DNA of 64,000 bases from Botryotinia globosa (GCA_014898425.1 RCSZ01000012.1:496001-560000); one strand, 5' to 3'. Positions 12,071 through 24,355 are shown, numbered from the stretch's first letter. Notes: a model not told the origin generated them from the letters alone. Translations and numbers: made by a program.

Positions 12071-12075
12071 AAAAA
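12071..12075 (-). terminator. Pol III T-run terminator of 5S rRNA
   Basis: On the minus strand the 5S gene ends in a run of five T at 12071-12075, the usual RNA polymerase III stop. A second T5 run follows about seven bases further on (12060-12064) and may act as backup. Confidence 0.75.
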
Positions 12076-12193
12076 CATACAACAGTAGGGATTCGCTGGT
12101 GGTCACCCACCCAACTACTAATCCACCGATCTGAAGCTTGTGTATGGCAGAGCGGACGGGATGCCCAATTCTCTTCAGTCTATGGTCGTATGT
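12075..12193 (-). rRNA. 5S ribosomal RNA (dispersed single copy, variant isotype)
   Basis: A 119-nt 5S rRNA gene on the minus strand, starting ACATACGACCATAG and ending GTTGTATGT. The two ends pair as a perfect nine-base helix I. The GTTGGGTGGGTGACCACC stretch and the CCCGTCCGCTC loop match fungal 5S. The middle differs from the common ascomycete sequence, yet pairing is kept: CTGAAG pairs with CTTCAG in helix II, and GGCA with TGCC in helix III. Such compensated change marks a functional isotype and not a decayed copy. A TATATAA box lies about 25-31 bases upstream and a T5 run follows. Pezizomycotina carry 5S genes singly across the genome, which fits. Confidence 0.93.
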
Positions 12194-12216
12194 GATAGAG
12201 AAGGATTATTTCAAAA

Positions 12217-12223
12217 TTATATA
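12217..12223 (-). promoter_or_regulatory. TATA element upstream of 5S rRNA
   Basis: TATATAA on the minus strand sits roughly 25-31 bases before the 5S start, matching the upstream TATA element known for dispersed fungal 5S genes such as those of Neurospora. Confidence 0.65.
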
Positions 12224-12521
12224 TGGTTTATAAGAGTTGACATTCTCTTGCAAGCTGAATCTCATTGGGACAAATGAACCTGAATTCAAACCATCGTCTT
12301 TCCAGAGACGGAGTTTAGTATGATATATATCAAAAAGTTTCCAGGATTCGGGAAATTCCCTCTTCCAAACAACGTGTCATATGGAGTAGGTTGGCATGTC
12401 GCTTATAAGGTTTCAATGGTTGTAGACGAAAAGTTCACCTAGTTCACAAGGTCGTAATATCTCTGGTCTCCAACATCCCCTTTTTGGTATACAAATGTTG
12501 ATTAGACGTCGCAAACAGTGG

Positions 12522-13250
12522 CTACTTGTTCTTTGGAAGCGGCTGTGGCTCCACAATCTTCCCATCCACAGGTCTTCTCGCAATGATATATTGCTGCATT
12601 TCCGGCTCACACTTCACATTATCCGGTTGAAACTGATCAATCGTCTCGCTCACGATCTCCAATCCCATACTTGTCAAAAAGTTCCTCTGCCCCTGCTCGC
12701 TCATCATAAAAGTCGGGAGTGGTTCTCCCATAAATGGCGCATCATAATCCTCCACATACGTTCTCGTTTCATCATATGCCGCGTTGCCTTCATCCTTAAC
12801 GTACGAATCACTCGGCATCTGACCGAGAACAAATATCCCCCCTGGCTTCAATGCACGAACGTATTTGTAGACGGCCGCATGAACGTCTGCATACGAAAGT
12901 TGCAGGTGAGCAAATATCATAAATACGCCCGAAAACGTATCTTCAACCTGAAATTGCACCATGTCCGACACGGAAAAGGTACCCTTGACTCTCTCTTGAG
13001 CAAGTTGGATCATCTTGGGTGCGATATCGAAACCGAACACTTCCAGTCCGGCTTCAGCCAATAGTTCCGAAACTGGTACCCCAGTACCACATCCCACATC
13101 GAGAACCTTCGCTCCGGGGTCTAATAAAGTTATTGCTTTCTCAATGGCGGCGATCTTGAAGGGGTTTTCGCGATAAGCTCTTTCGTACTCGATATTGAGG
13201 GCATCGAAGGTGTCATGGCCGGCTTGAGACCCTGCCGCTACAGTTGCCAT
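12522..13250 (-). CDS. Class I SAM-dependent methyltransferase
   Basis: A single-exon gene of 242 residues. Residues 49-58 (VLDVGCGTGV) form motif I, the glycine-rich SAM-binding loop, followed by the acidic FGFDIAP strand (motif II). A later ALKPGG motif is the usual post-core loop before strand 5. The length and layout are those of a small free-standing methyltransferase acting on a small molecule in the cytosol; the acceptor cannot be told. No signal peptide or membrane segment is visible. The gene lies in the sparse left region and could serve the same metabolism as the P450s, but it stands 4 kb away and is not tightly clustered. The ATG at 13250 precedes a typical variable N-terminus and is the first in frame. 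Confidence 0.85.
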   Translation of the reverse strand: MATVAAGSQAGHDTFDALNIEYERAYRENPFKIAAIEKAITLLDPGAKVLDVGCGTGVPVSELLAEAGLEVFGFDIAPKMIQLAQERVKGTFSVSDMVQFQVEDTFSGVFMIFAHLQLSYADVHAAVYKYVRALKPGGIFVLGQMPSDSYVKDEGNAAYDETRTYVEDYDAPFMGEPLPTFMMSEQGQRNFLTSMGLEIVSETIDQFQPDNVKCEPEMQQYIIARRPVDGKIVEPQPLPKNK

Positions 13251-14770
13251 GGGTTAAGATTTCGTTAAGGTATTATTGTAACCGTTTCGATATGTGTAGA
13301 ATAGTACTGAGTGGCGTGATTGATCTCAGAATCTCAGGGTTCAAGGGCTGGACCGTTCTAGCAAGGCGTTCGGAAAATCAAGGGTTTGATGTAAATTTCG
13401 ATAAGGATCTAGATCAGTGTGCTACAAGATTCGAAATCAGGCGTTCAAAATGACAGGATCCGAGTTTGAGTCTAGCTAAAGTGTCTCATCTCAAGTGGTA
13501 CAAAACCAGTTCCGCAAGTTCTGAATGAAACCACGAAACAATTTGTTAGAAGATTGGGTGTCCGGGAAGGGATTAATTAGTATCCCGTTCTTCTGTTGCA
13601 TGTCATCTAGAAGAATCGGTTGCAGCTGCTAGCAGCTCAAACACGAAGAACCCCCATTTCCTCTAGTCGGAGAAATACATGTGATTCGAAATTGAATCAA
13701 TTTGATTACTCCTTGGTGGCGGGGAAACAGATGAAAAGGAGTTAAAACGTACATAATCACGGGATATCCCATGTAATGTCTCCGAATTCTAAAGTCCTAA
13801 AGAACACATCGGAGAGATCTTCATCGCGCTTAAGGAAAGTCCTCCGTGGATACTCGTTTCTTCAATCAAAGTTAATATATTCTCGGAGCAGGGAATTCAA
13901 GGTTAATCTCTTCCAGGATCCGAGTCCGAATTAGCGAGGATAAAGTTTCTGAGGAGCCGCGTCAACAAGTATAAAAGTGGGGGGCAGAGACAATCTAATA
14001 GTGGAAAGGAATTTTTTCTTGAATTATTTTGTGTCTGTCCTTGTGGAAAAGGGTGATATAAACATGCGAAAATGTCTTTAACCATGTCGTACGCCCAAGA
14101 TCAATGTGTCATTAGCTGAACCATTTCGTGTCTTCGTCAAAGGCAATTCTTTTTAAATTGTACATCGAATGTTATTAGGATTAGATGTCTGAAATTGACT
14201 GGTCCAGAATCAAGATAATTCCATTGGATGTGCCTTACTTGCCATGATCATCTTTTATGCAGGAACGGGAAATATTGAAACATTGGGCAATCTTCAGTTT
14301 TTAGCAAGGAATAGAAACTTCATGCCTTCGTCCATGTATCTATACATCGAAACCATCAAGATTGAGAATTCGGATCATTCTACCACAAAGCACACATGTA
14401 GCCACACTGTGGATGCACTTGTGAAGTAGATGTGCAGAAGACTAAGGCTTTATGACTATTTGCTCCACCTCCCTCTGCACTATGACCGAGAATGGTGAAT
14501 TTTGGACATTCAGGTATCAGGATTCTCTTGAAAGACAGATGAAGCTTGGAATCAAGTAGGACGTCACCCATTTATGGGTTTCTAATGATATTTTTGAATA
14601 CCGTAAGTGGGTATCTGGCAAGATCCATACATCAAAAAGATGTAATACAAACAACCACCCGAGAATGTCTAAAATTCGACGCTTCTATCCGTGACTCCAT
14701 TGACGACGCCATATCATCGCAATACAGATGGCCTCCCATTACCCTTATCCACGACCGTGTCCATCATTGA
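13251..14770. other. Intergenic, no supported gene
   Basis: A 1.5-kb spacer with only short open frames (all under 75 codons). The start of this stretch should hold the methyltransferase promoter. No RNA gene or repeat was recognised. Confidence 0.5.
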
Positions 14771-16226
14771 TCAATCCATCTGTACCGTCCATGTAATATC
14801 CTTCTTGATGATCATCCGCTGAGAATCACTACTCCCCACACTCAATCCATCTGTTCCTTCTTCCCCGACCTTGTTCCATAATTTCGAGCTTCCCTCTCCC
14901 GGATTCTTGCTTTTTCTCGCGCCTCGTCCTGGCTCGTTTGCCCAAACTCGAAATTTATAATCGTCTGGATCCACATCTTCTCGAATTCTGCTCTCTTGGT
15001 GGTGGCTTTCATTTCGCATGGCGGAGCCCAGATTGGAAAGTTGATAGTTCTCTGAATCTTCCAATGTATATCCCGATCTTCCTCCGAGCTCCTGGCCGTA
15101 ATATGTAGAAAGATTTTTGACAAAAGGTCGAAGACTTGGTATGATGGCGGCAATGACGGAATAGTTCATTTCGCTCTGTGTCCATACGATAAATTCATCC
15201 TCGAGAAACATTGGGTTCGTGGTCAATCCATTTACATCAAATCTGGCTAGTCGGTAGGCAATGGCGATGATCATACTGAAGAGATGTTAGCATGCGCTCC
15301 AGTATTAAAGAACTCCCCCAAAAACGCACGGAAGACGAAACCCAAATGCCACCACGACAGTAGTCTTATTTGACTTGCTTGTCCGCAGACTCCACACTAG
15401 GTAAAATGATAATGCAACAAATGCGAGCTCGAAAATGATATCAAAAGCAGATATGACCTGCCATTTTAAAGACTACAATATCGAATTAGATTCATGCTTT
15501 GAGCCAAATTCGATTCCAAGATAATGCTTACCACGTTATCGCAGCGCTGTCCGATGGTTTTCCAAGGATGAGCCAAATTGCACTGTAAAGCCACCGCAAA
15601 CAGACTCGCAACTGTCCAAGTAGCCGTCAAGCCAATCACACTGCGGAAGATTTTCTTGTGTTTCTGATCTGGGGTCAAACTGCCCAATAAGACGACTACT
15701 GAAACTTTGGACAATCCGAGGGATATGATAAACAACAGCAAGCTCGCATACCACATCTGACGAGTGAAAAGTTAGTTTCTGCGGGATTAAATGCGCGCTG
15801 CGCAGATGACTTGAACTTACTTGCTCTATCTGGGCTTGATTCTTGACTGATACAAGTTCGATGGATTTGCCTAACCCTTTGGCGCAGGCTCCCAACACTA
15901 CCGATGATTGAATAACTGCCAGCAGCTATTTAATTTGTCAGCCAGATTCATGATACTTTCGGGATGTCATCAACTGCGCGAAGAGAACATCGCGAGTGAT
16001 GTGTCAAGCAACTAACCGCCGAAGCCAAGAGACATATCTCATCATAACTAACGCCTTTTCCCATCGAAGTCCTGGCGAAAGACTTGATCCCACTGAATAC
16101 CAAGAGGCAAGAAAGGCCCAGTGCCGTTGCAATAATGATCCACGCCGAATGATCAGTACTCGTTACAACAGCAAATGGTGGTGATTGACCCGGTGGCACC
16201 ACCAAGCCAGTCGTCGGCATTGACAT
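14771..16226 (-). CDS. PTH11-like rhodopsin-domain integral membrane protein
   Basis: Five exons (16226-16017, 15925-15821, 15756-15532, 15472-15330, 15275-14771) give 395 residues; all four introns of 54-91 nt restore frame. The protein has about seven hydrophobic helices in its first 270 residues, starting with AWIIIATALGLSCLLVFSG, followed by a long hydrophilic cytosolic tail rich in charged residues. Internal marks of the fungal rhodopsin-domain (PTH11-related) family are the YDE motif after helix 1, the LGLSKVSVV segment, and the cysteine-containing CNLAHPW loop. Members are plasma-membrane GPCR-like proteins and some sense host surfaces; a specific ligand or role here is unknown. The second junction was placed at AATAG because the nearer CAG leads to an early stop. 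Confidence 0.85.
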
Positions 16227-17618
16227 AGCACAGGTTCTCGTATGGTTCGTCCAAACAAAATCAGAGACCAAACATCCGCCACGTTATAATTATGTCAAAG
16301 TGGAGGGGTCCAAACATTCAGACTCGAGCATTGTAGATCAAAGTGCCGGATGCCGATGGTTCATAAAGGATACAGCGAAAGAAGCATTATCCTGGGGTTT
16401 CTCAAGTAACTATATTCTGCAGAACAGACATAAACGGTGCCTCGAGAACGGGAAGAGAGTAAAAGTATTGTTACATGGTGCCTCCGTGCCACGCCCTACA
16501 AACAACAGGTGATAACGAACCGCCCCTTGTGGACTCCTCCGGGAGCGGAAAGTTGGCACCCAGAGTAGTCTGTCGAAAACCTGCACGAGAGGTCTCGATT
16601 CGCTTGAAAGGCACGGAAGGAATGAGCTGAAATCAGCGTCGGGAGTGATGTTCAAGCTTTGGGGGAACCCATTCCGGGATTCCAGTAAATTGGTTGTGGA
16701 AGGGCCATCCTCGCAAATCTCGCATGTCGCAAGGTTTCTTCGTGACGCAAATCTGAATGATTTGCTCATTTGGAAGTGGGTGTTGTGGGTTTTCACTTGA
16801 AGAGTGGGCGATAGAGCCTGATTTTCAGTCTGGACTAGGGTCATTCGGCATTTGCTGGGGTATATGGTGGATGTGGATGTTGAAGTCGATCCTTTGTAGG
16901 GTTGCAGAATTTGGTAGCGTACAATTCCAAGTAAGATATGTGCAAAATAACTTGGAGCACCCTTAAAAGAATTTCGGAAACTGCCTTGGATTTCTAACTG
17001 TGAAGCAAAATTGATATAAAGATTACATAATTGTCCAATTGAAGTATATTACTGAGTTGAAAATTAATAACAGTTTTTGGGTCCCCTTTTATTAAAACAA
17101 AATCGACCTACTTTTTTTAACTTCTAGATGAGGATATTAATCCAAAACACATAGGTATGTATAATTCTGATATAACATTTTATACCACTTACGCGATGTA
17201 ACCATATTAGAAATATACATACTGTAGAATCATTCTCAAAAACAAGCGAATCCCGTAACTCCGCAAGCCCGTAAATCCCGTAATCCCAATCATTTCACTT
17301 GCGATTCGATATTCTGAAATGAAGACCAAGAAAATCTTGAGGCATTTATTAAAAGTACAGTACGTACGGAGTGAGAAGATTCAGAAGAAGTTGTCGTTTA
17401 TTTCTTGCCTCGGTTGGTGTGAAAATACAAATCACCAGAATTCATAATCTTGTGTACTCCGTAAGTAGGTAGGTACACGTAACAGTTGGGTCAGTCCTCA
17501 AATATCGATCGCGCATGGGTCGATATGGAGAACCATGAGAGTGCTTTGCTAAGCAATAGTCCCCTGAAAGACCTAAAGCCTAAAGGCTCAAATAAACTTT
17601 CCTGCTTCATTCCTCATG

Positions 17619-17640
17619 GTGGCCACTGGCCAGTGGCCAC
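17619..17640. repeat. Perfect 22-bp palindrome
   Basis: The 20-base core TGGCCACTGGCCAGTGGCCA equals its own reverse complement and extends by one G-C pair on each side. A further CACTGACCACTGACCAG repeat follows directly. It could extrude as a cruciform; a function is unknown. Confidence 0.85.
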
Positions 17641-17844
17641 TGACCACTGACCAGAAGCTTCCAAGGTTCCTGGTAAAATTCATGAATGAATAAGATTTGC
17701 GCATTCATCGTGATGATTGCTCTATGACATCTAAGCGAGGTGGACTGCGCAGATCGATATATATATCGTTGTGTCCGGGCTTTCCCCATCTCCAAAACCT
17801 TGGGTGGCCTGACTCTGAAAACAGGACATCGGCCGAAACTTCAG

Positions 17845-17879
17845 TTGCAAGTTGCAACTTGCAAGCTGCAACTTGCAAG
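17845..17879. repeat. Palindrome plus direct repeat of GCAACTTGCAAG
   Basis: Positions 17845-17864 are a perfect 20-bp palindrome built on TTGCAA steps. The 12-mer GCAACTTGCAAG occurs at 17854-17865 and again at 17868-17879. The cluster is dense in short inverted repeats. Confidence 0.8.
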
Positions 17880-19127
17880 CATGCTTAATATATCAAAGAT
17901 TAATCGAAATTTCAAAAATAGAACTTCCTTCCACTGTAGGCAGGGCAAAAGTTACTCAGTAATTAAGTCTGAGATGCGAAATTTCCTGTCCGTATCGCTT
18001 AAATCATACGAGTATCAAAAAACGGCAATCGCGTACAAATCTCCACTCATACGGGCCCGTCACTCTTTCTTCCATGCATGATGCGGCAGTGGGAACCTCA
18101 TATCCCTGATTCTCCACCTTCCCAAATAAACACGGACATCCCTCTAAATCGGTGGGATGGCCCGCCCCTGAACGTTGTGGCGTTCGTTACCTGTAGGCTG
18201 TATCATCCAATTGGTGTGAAAACAGAAGGATTCACCAACCCTTGAATTAGCTAATACAAATGCTTTGAAGAAATCAATATGAGCTGTTGAGCTCGCATGA
18301 TTTATTGGATAGATGTCGTTAGAGTGTTGTTATTGGGTTAAGGTTGTAAATCGTCCGCTGACTTCATATATTTAAGTTTTCGACGGCATGCATATTTTGG
18401 ATGAAGACGAGAATGGAACATGGAGAGAGTTTGAATCGATAGTTTTATATAGAAAAACTTGGCTATACTGGACTGGGATATATCGGACTTTTTTTCCCTT
18501 TTTCTTTAAATTTTAATATATAAATATCGTATTTTTAGATATATCAGAATATCGAACACTTTTTTTGTAAATCCGGTATTAATTTTGATAGTAAATCTAG
18601 CTAAATAAACCTTTTTTCTTTGATTAATAAGCTTAATTCACTCTATTTACGTGATTTTTTCTGGAAAATATTAGAATTTGGAGCTGAAATCGAATATAAA
18701 TTTTGATTATAAAGCTTGGATTATCATTTTTTGTACCGGAATCTTCTTTATACCGGATTTGATTGGTTGAAAATTTCAGTTCGGTATGACCAAGTTCTTC
18801 TGTAGGTCTGGACTTGGTTACATATGAAGTAATAGTATGCGGGTACGGCTCGTCGGCAAGACTGAATTGAGAATAATTTCAGGGCACAATAGAGTGGGTA
18901 ATGCAATGCTGGATTGATCGTAGTTTGCATCTACCTTGCATCATGCATTGATCTTATCTTGTTATCCATGGTGCAAAAGTTCGGTCTCTTGTCTTAGAAC
19001 CATATCTTTGCGACCTCAACCTTTTCATTCCATGCGTATTCTCGAGTCGCAAAATTGAGCTGCGCGGGTTCCAGCTTTTCATCTCAGTGTCAACATAGCC
19101 GCCCTCGGATGTTCCTCGTTAGTCGCC

Positions 19128-20941
19128 ATGACCCCAAAGATTCAGAAGGACAGAGAAGTGATATTTGCAAGTCGAGAGTCCGGTGGCGCTGCTTCGAACA
19201 GTCAAGATGTTGAGAAGGAGGATTTCGAAGATGAGGTTCCAGGTCAGGTCGCAAAGAAATGGCGTGGAACGAGAGCCGATCAACAGGACATGGCAGTGTT
19301 AGGAAAGAAGCAGGTTCTACGTGTAGGCTCCGCCATTGTCGATGAGGTAGAACGAGTAATGGCTGACTGGATTTCATATAGCGAAACTTTAAATTTATAA
19401 CGATGTTGGGATTTGCTAGTACAGCTATGGCGTCTTGGGAACTTTTGCTTCCCCTCTTCACATTCGTCATGGTTGATGGAGGGACGGCCGATCTGTTTTG
19501 GGGGTTCATTGTTGCTGCTTGTGGCATGTCTTTGGTATATGCTAGTATTGCTGAAATGGCTTCCATGTGCGTGCGATCATCCCTAAACTCTGAGTTCAGT
19601 TCATTCTCGTTCTGGTAACTAACGTGCCGAGAATATAGATCGCCAACGGCAGGTGGACAATACCACTGGGTTTCAGAATTTGCCCCTCCCAGGATACAGA
19701 AGCTGCTCAGCTATATCGTGGGCTGGCTTTCTGCTATTGGATGGCAAGTATATCTTGCGGGTGTCTGCTTTATGATCGGTGGGATCCTCCAAGGTCTTAT
19801 TGCCCTCAATAAAGCCGACTATGTCTACGAGCCATTCCACGCGACTTTGCTCGCCATCGGAGTTGTAACGTTTTCCGTTGTGTTCAACACTTCCTTGGCC
19901 GAACGTCTGCCATTGATTGAGGGTATAGTCTTGATTCTTCACTTGATCGGTTTCTTCGTTATTATCATTCCGTTATGGGTCATGGGACCTCGTGGCGATC
20001 CAAATACTGTTCTTTTGAACTTTACCAACGATGGCGGATGGTCTTCCAAGGGATTGGCAGCCATGATCGGACTGGTCAGTCCGATGAGTGTCTTGATTGG
20101 TTATGACTGCTCTGTGCATTTATGTAAGATTTCACTAATGAGAGGTGTCTTCTGAATGGAATGCTAACCTAATACATGTGTAGCCGAGGAGATTCAAGAT
20201 GCATCCTGGGTAGTTCCAAGAGCCATCATGTGGTCAGTAGGACCCAACGCAACTATGGGATTCCTCATGGCAGTGACTTTAATCTTCACCCTTGGGGATC
20301 TCGACGCAGTTCTTGAAACTGTAACTGGTCAGCCTTTCATGCAAGTATTCTTCAATGCAACGCAAAGCTACGCCGCCACAAACGTTATGTGTATGGTCGT
20401 AGTTATCCTCCTATTATCTTGCTGTATTAGTGAAGTGGCTGCCGCCTCACGCCAGATTTGGTCATTTGCTCGAGACGGAGGATTACCAGGTTCGGTTTGG
20501 TTGTCCAAAGTGTCGCCCGGTTGGAACATTCCACTTCGCAGTGTCTGCGTTTCAATCGCCGTCTCTTCTCTACTCTCACTCATCAACCTTGGATCATCCG
20601 TTGCCCTCAACGCAATCAATTCTCTTGGCGGTGTTTCAATTCTATGTTCTTACTTCATCACAATCAGCTGTTTGGTCTGGCGCCGTTTTCAAGGTCCCCT
20701 TCCTCCACATCGATGGTCTCTCGGCAAATATGGCATGGCTATCAACATTGTTTCTTTGTGTTTCTTAGCACCCATCACATTCTTCTCGTTTTGGCCCCTC
20801 CAAACACCCGTCACCGCCCAAAACATGAATTGGTCGAGTGTGATGTTTGTAGCCACGTTATCTGTAGCGTTGATTTATTATTATTTCAAAGCAAGGCACG
20901 TATATACCGCACCAGTGCTTGCGATGAAGAGGCGGGAATGA
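19128..20941 (+). CDS. Amino acid / GABA permease, APC superfamily
   Basis: Four exons (19128-19322, 19382-19566, 19639-20123, 20184-20941) give 540 residues; introns are 59, 72 and 60 nt. The hydrophilic N-terminus is followed by about twelve hydrophobic helices. Family marks are the LRRNFKFITMLGFA entry into helix 1, the SPTAGGQYHWVSEFAP loop formed exactly across the second splice, and the EEIQDAS motif made across the third. These match the GABA-permease (UGA4-like) branch of fungal amino acid transporters, proton-coupled importers of GABA, amines or amino acids in the plasma membrane. The exact substrate is uncertain. It stands alone between long spacers. Confidence 0.92.
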
Positions 20942-22321
20942 ATGATGCATACAAAATGCATCCGGCGTTATTGAACCAAAAAGTTCCCTAGTTTATTAGA
21001 AGCATCCATTTGATGCAAAGGAAAATACATAAATTCTTCATTCAGACATTTCAGACAGTAAATTTGCGCGTTCTCGGCTGTTCCCAGATATTCGGTGTTG
21101 AAAAATTGCAAATTGCATCTGGGATATGCTATCTATGTTAGTATCCGATTGAAGGACGCTACAATTCACTGTATTTAGTAAAAAGTATACGGTCTTTAAC
21201 ATACTATTCACATATTCGAGAGCACAGAAGAGATGATCAAGCTCCAAGGAACAACCCATCGCGTCAAGAGTGTACACAAAAATTATTGATGTGCAATGCG
21301 GGGATATCCACTTCAATGAATTATGATCATCATCATTTCGAAGCATAACTGATGGGACCGAACTCGAGCCGAACTAACTCAAGTTCTCGATTGAAGATCA
21401 TCGACACCGTCACGTTCAAATCGAAAGAGATATCGCAGGGATATTTGAAGCAATGGACACTTAGTATCCTCTCACAAGCACATCACCTCGGTGTGGACGA
21501 CGTGGACGAAATGTATGGGACACCAAAATCAAATTCGTTTTTGAAATAATTAAACAAATAATCCAGAAATCAATATCCCCCTTTGAAATTTGGATAGAAA
21601 TAAAGGCCAGTTGAGACTTAACCGGCAAGTCAATCTTATCAGATCATATACCAAATTGATATCGTAATATGGCATCGAAAAACAAGTGGTGTGGAAGATT
21701 CTATGTCGTTGGTGGGGGTGGTGCCCCTCTTTTCCGGCCACACCGACATCACCTAAAGCCGAGACATTACACAGAAGATCCTCTCCTTACTGTGTCCTGC
21801 AAGAGATGTATGCTGCGTAATCTAGAACATAGATAACAGATACAGTTTGAGATTACACGAGAAATTGAGGATCGAGTAGAAGTGAGATCGACGTCTCAGG
21901 GCCCATGTTCATCAAGTCAGAAACCGAGGTGTCTCAAGGGATTCTTACTCTGGGAGGCAGCGTAATGAATATACTCCCGCAACGATACAATCATCTTCGA
22001 GTCATTTGTCGACGGATCTGTGACCAGACATGACAACAGCGATGATCCTGATGGGGGAAACTTCGTCGCCCAAAGAAGCAGGGACGTAATGATGCTGACA
22101 TTTGATGGGATGCTTTCCACCGCATCATTCGTACATGACTCCGATATTAGGACCTTTTCTTTCGCACAAAGACGATAGGCGATTTTACTTTGATGCATGC
22201 TGTAAATGATTGCGTAGACGGAATCCAGGCCCAACTTGGGATCATCTTCACTGAGTGAAATCTAATTCGGAATATCTTGCCCCCATCAGGATGCTTCAAC
22301 GTATAGCTATATCCCTCAACC
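20942..22321. other. Intergenic; one ambiguous open frame
   Basis: No gene is supported. On the minus strand, 22234-21943 reads as 97 stop-free codons and ends at a good donor (GTAAGA), so an exon of an uncalled gene is possible; I could not connect it to a start or a second exon. Confidence 0.4.
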
Positions 22322-23093
22322 TCAATTCGTCTTTTTATCTTCAATATTCGCTTTCTCCGTCTTTCCAATTGTTGGCCTATTGATGGTTAGCTACTATCCA
22401 CGGACTCGATTCCAAAGGTTGAAGAAAGGTCACTTACACAGCACTTATGATTGGCTTTTCTTCATGCCCATGACTGGTCTCGTTCATCTCACTCCTTTCA
22501 AGCTGCATCAATACCCATGGCATTCCCTCGAATAGCATCAATGACAATATCCCTAACCCCGCGCCAAGTAAATTTGTCTCCCAAATCCATTCTTTGTAAC
22601 CCTGTTCCCATAACACAAAACCCCCCACTAATTCCGCAATCACCATAAATATTCCAGCGACCAGACCGATCGCGATCCTAAATCCTGGCACGCGCGGTAT
22701 TTCATAATACACAATCACAGTCCTCGCCCATAATGCCACTGTAAGAATATGTATTGGAACGGCGATAAGTTCTCTGGCTGGAGCCGTAAGATGATTATAT
22801 GGTATAACTCGATTCCGAATAATGAACGATGAGAAGAGAGACGATAGATATGTGAGGATAAAATATATGAACGCGATGCGAACAATAAAGAATGCGAGGG
22901 CGAGATCCCACAACAGTTCAAAAACTGAGGTATCTGTCTCAAACAATATCATTTTGGACTTTCTTCGTAATTTGTAGGATGGTATGTGGCTTTTCGATGT
23001 TTGGATTGATTGCGGTGATGATAGTCGTTGTCGCTGATGCTCCAATTGTGGTTTGGTAGATGCAGGAAGATTTGACTGTTGTTTCGCATTCAT
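22322..23093 (-). CDS. Small multi-pass membrane protein, unknown function
   Basis: I do not recognise the family. From the ATG at 23093 the protein begins with a basic, Gln/Ser-rich 47-residue tail and then shows about four hydrophobic segments (near residues 63-92, 108-130, 140-163 and 173-197). A second ATG at residue 48 is a possible alternative start just before the first helix. Read without splicing the frame stops at 22434 after IISAV. However, that stop overlaps a good donor (GTAAGT), and a branch site GCTAAC with acceptor CAATAG follows. Splicing 22438 to 22376 over a 61-nt intron extends the chain by a short hydrophilic tail to 236 residues, stopping at 22322. I prefer this model. 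The unspliced alternative is 219 residues. Confidence 0.6.
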
Positions 23094-24355
23094 TCTTGAA
23101 AATGATATAGCTTTGTTCTTATATTTTGAGCACAAAGATCTGCCTCCCAATTCCTACCTTCTATAGTCCTCACCTATTTCTATGCGCCTCTGCTTACCTG
23201 CAACAAGTGGTCTGATTTGTGGTGAGATAAGTAATCAGTTTTTTCTGTTTACCCATTCTGCCAGTGCCGAAGTATGCATCCATCATCTGAATGCGCAAAA
23301 GGGCAGAGGAGTTGAGTTCGATATGTTTTCTTTCCGTAGGAAGATTCATCGGGCTTGATGAGGTCGTTGCTGGGCTTGAGGTTGCAGTGTTGTAGGAATG
23401 GAGGTGCACAATTGACGTTCTTTGAAGCTCGGAAGCCAAGATTCTGTAACGGCCGCTAGCTTTGCAAGCAGCCAGCCACACTTATCTTAGCATCCCAAGG
23501 TCAGAGTAACTCCCAACCACAAACATTGATATTCAAGACTATATTCAACCACAAATGACCTTTATTGCAATGAGAATTCTCCATTTTGTTTGCCAAATCC
23601 TGCTCATTCTTCCTGTAAAGTCTTTCTTGCAACAATAGCAACTTATTATATCATCTCATCTCATCGCAAGTGTGATGGAATATACCCTTTATCCCCTTGA
23701 GGCCTCTCATTCTCTTGTGCTTCTTCATGCTTTTGAAATTCTGCTGAGGATGGCATGGAGTTGATGGGAGAGTTAGGGTCCTCACGAGGCATGGTTATAG
23801 TTGATGCTTGGAGGCAGATGCCTATCTTGATCACTTTGATCTGGTCGAATGGTCCTCCCTTTCTTGCAAATCCGCACCCCTGAAAGGGAAGTCGCCCAAG
23901 ACTCTTTCATTCCACTATGTATCAACACTTCAATGGAATTAAAGACCTGCTCGATCTTGTATCTGCCCGGGGTGATAACTCGAGAGCCGTTTAAATGTAC
24001 TAGGTACCGTATACAAGATAAGGATGTGTTCTACCCAGGCAGATTCACAGCTCTAAAGTCTTTTTCATGCCATTCTAGTTTAGTACTAAGTGCCCAAATC
24101 TCAAACTCTCATCGCACTTTCCTCTGATACGCAGTCGTATCATATCAATCACTATCACTACCATGTTGAGGCTTTCCCACATCGACCTTCCTTCACATTC
24201 ATGGTCTTCATACTCATAGATACCTTCAATTCGTGTTTAAAACTCTCTTCTTACTCAAAATCTTCACATCAAAACCACGTCTGCAAGAAATTGACCTTCA
24301 CTATTGATTCATATAGTTGCATTCCCCGATTTAATATTCATCTCATTACGGAAGC
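23094..24355. other. Intergenic, presumed divergent promoters
   Basis: This spacer separates the membrane protein from the modular protein, which are transcribed away from each other. Open frames here (for example 23481-23194 minus) are short and lack family features. Confidence 0.45.

Larger units (their letters stand above)
16227..19127. other. AT-rich gene desert with palindromes
   Basis: Nearly 3 kb without a supported gene. The section 16.97-18.77 kb is strongly AT-rich, especially 18480-18760, and holds many poly-A/T runs. Two perfect palindromes lie at 17.62 and 17.85 kb. The minus-strand frame at 16410-16844 (144 codons) has no recognisable family and I do not call it. The composition would suit a RIP-affected or heterochromatic block, but no transposon remnant could be read. 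Confidence 0.5.

Noticed and set aside
16410..16844. 144-codon minus-strand frame
   Set aside because: No domain, weak start context and an AT-rich desert setting; chance frame is likely.
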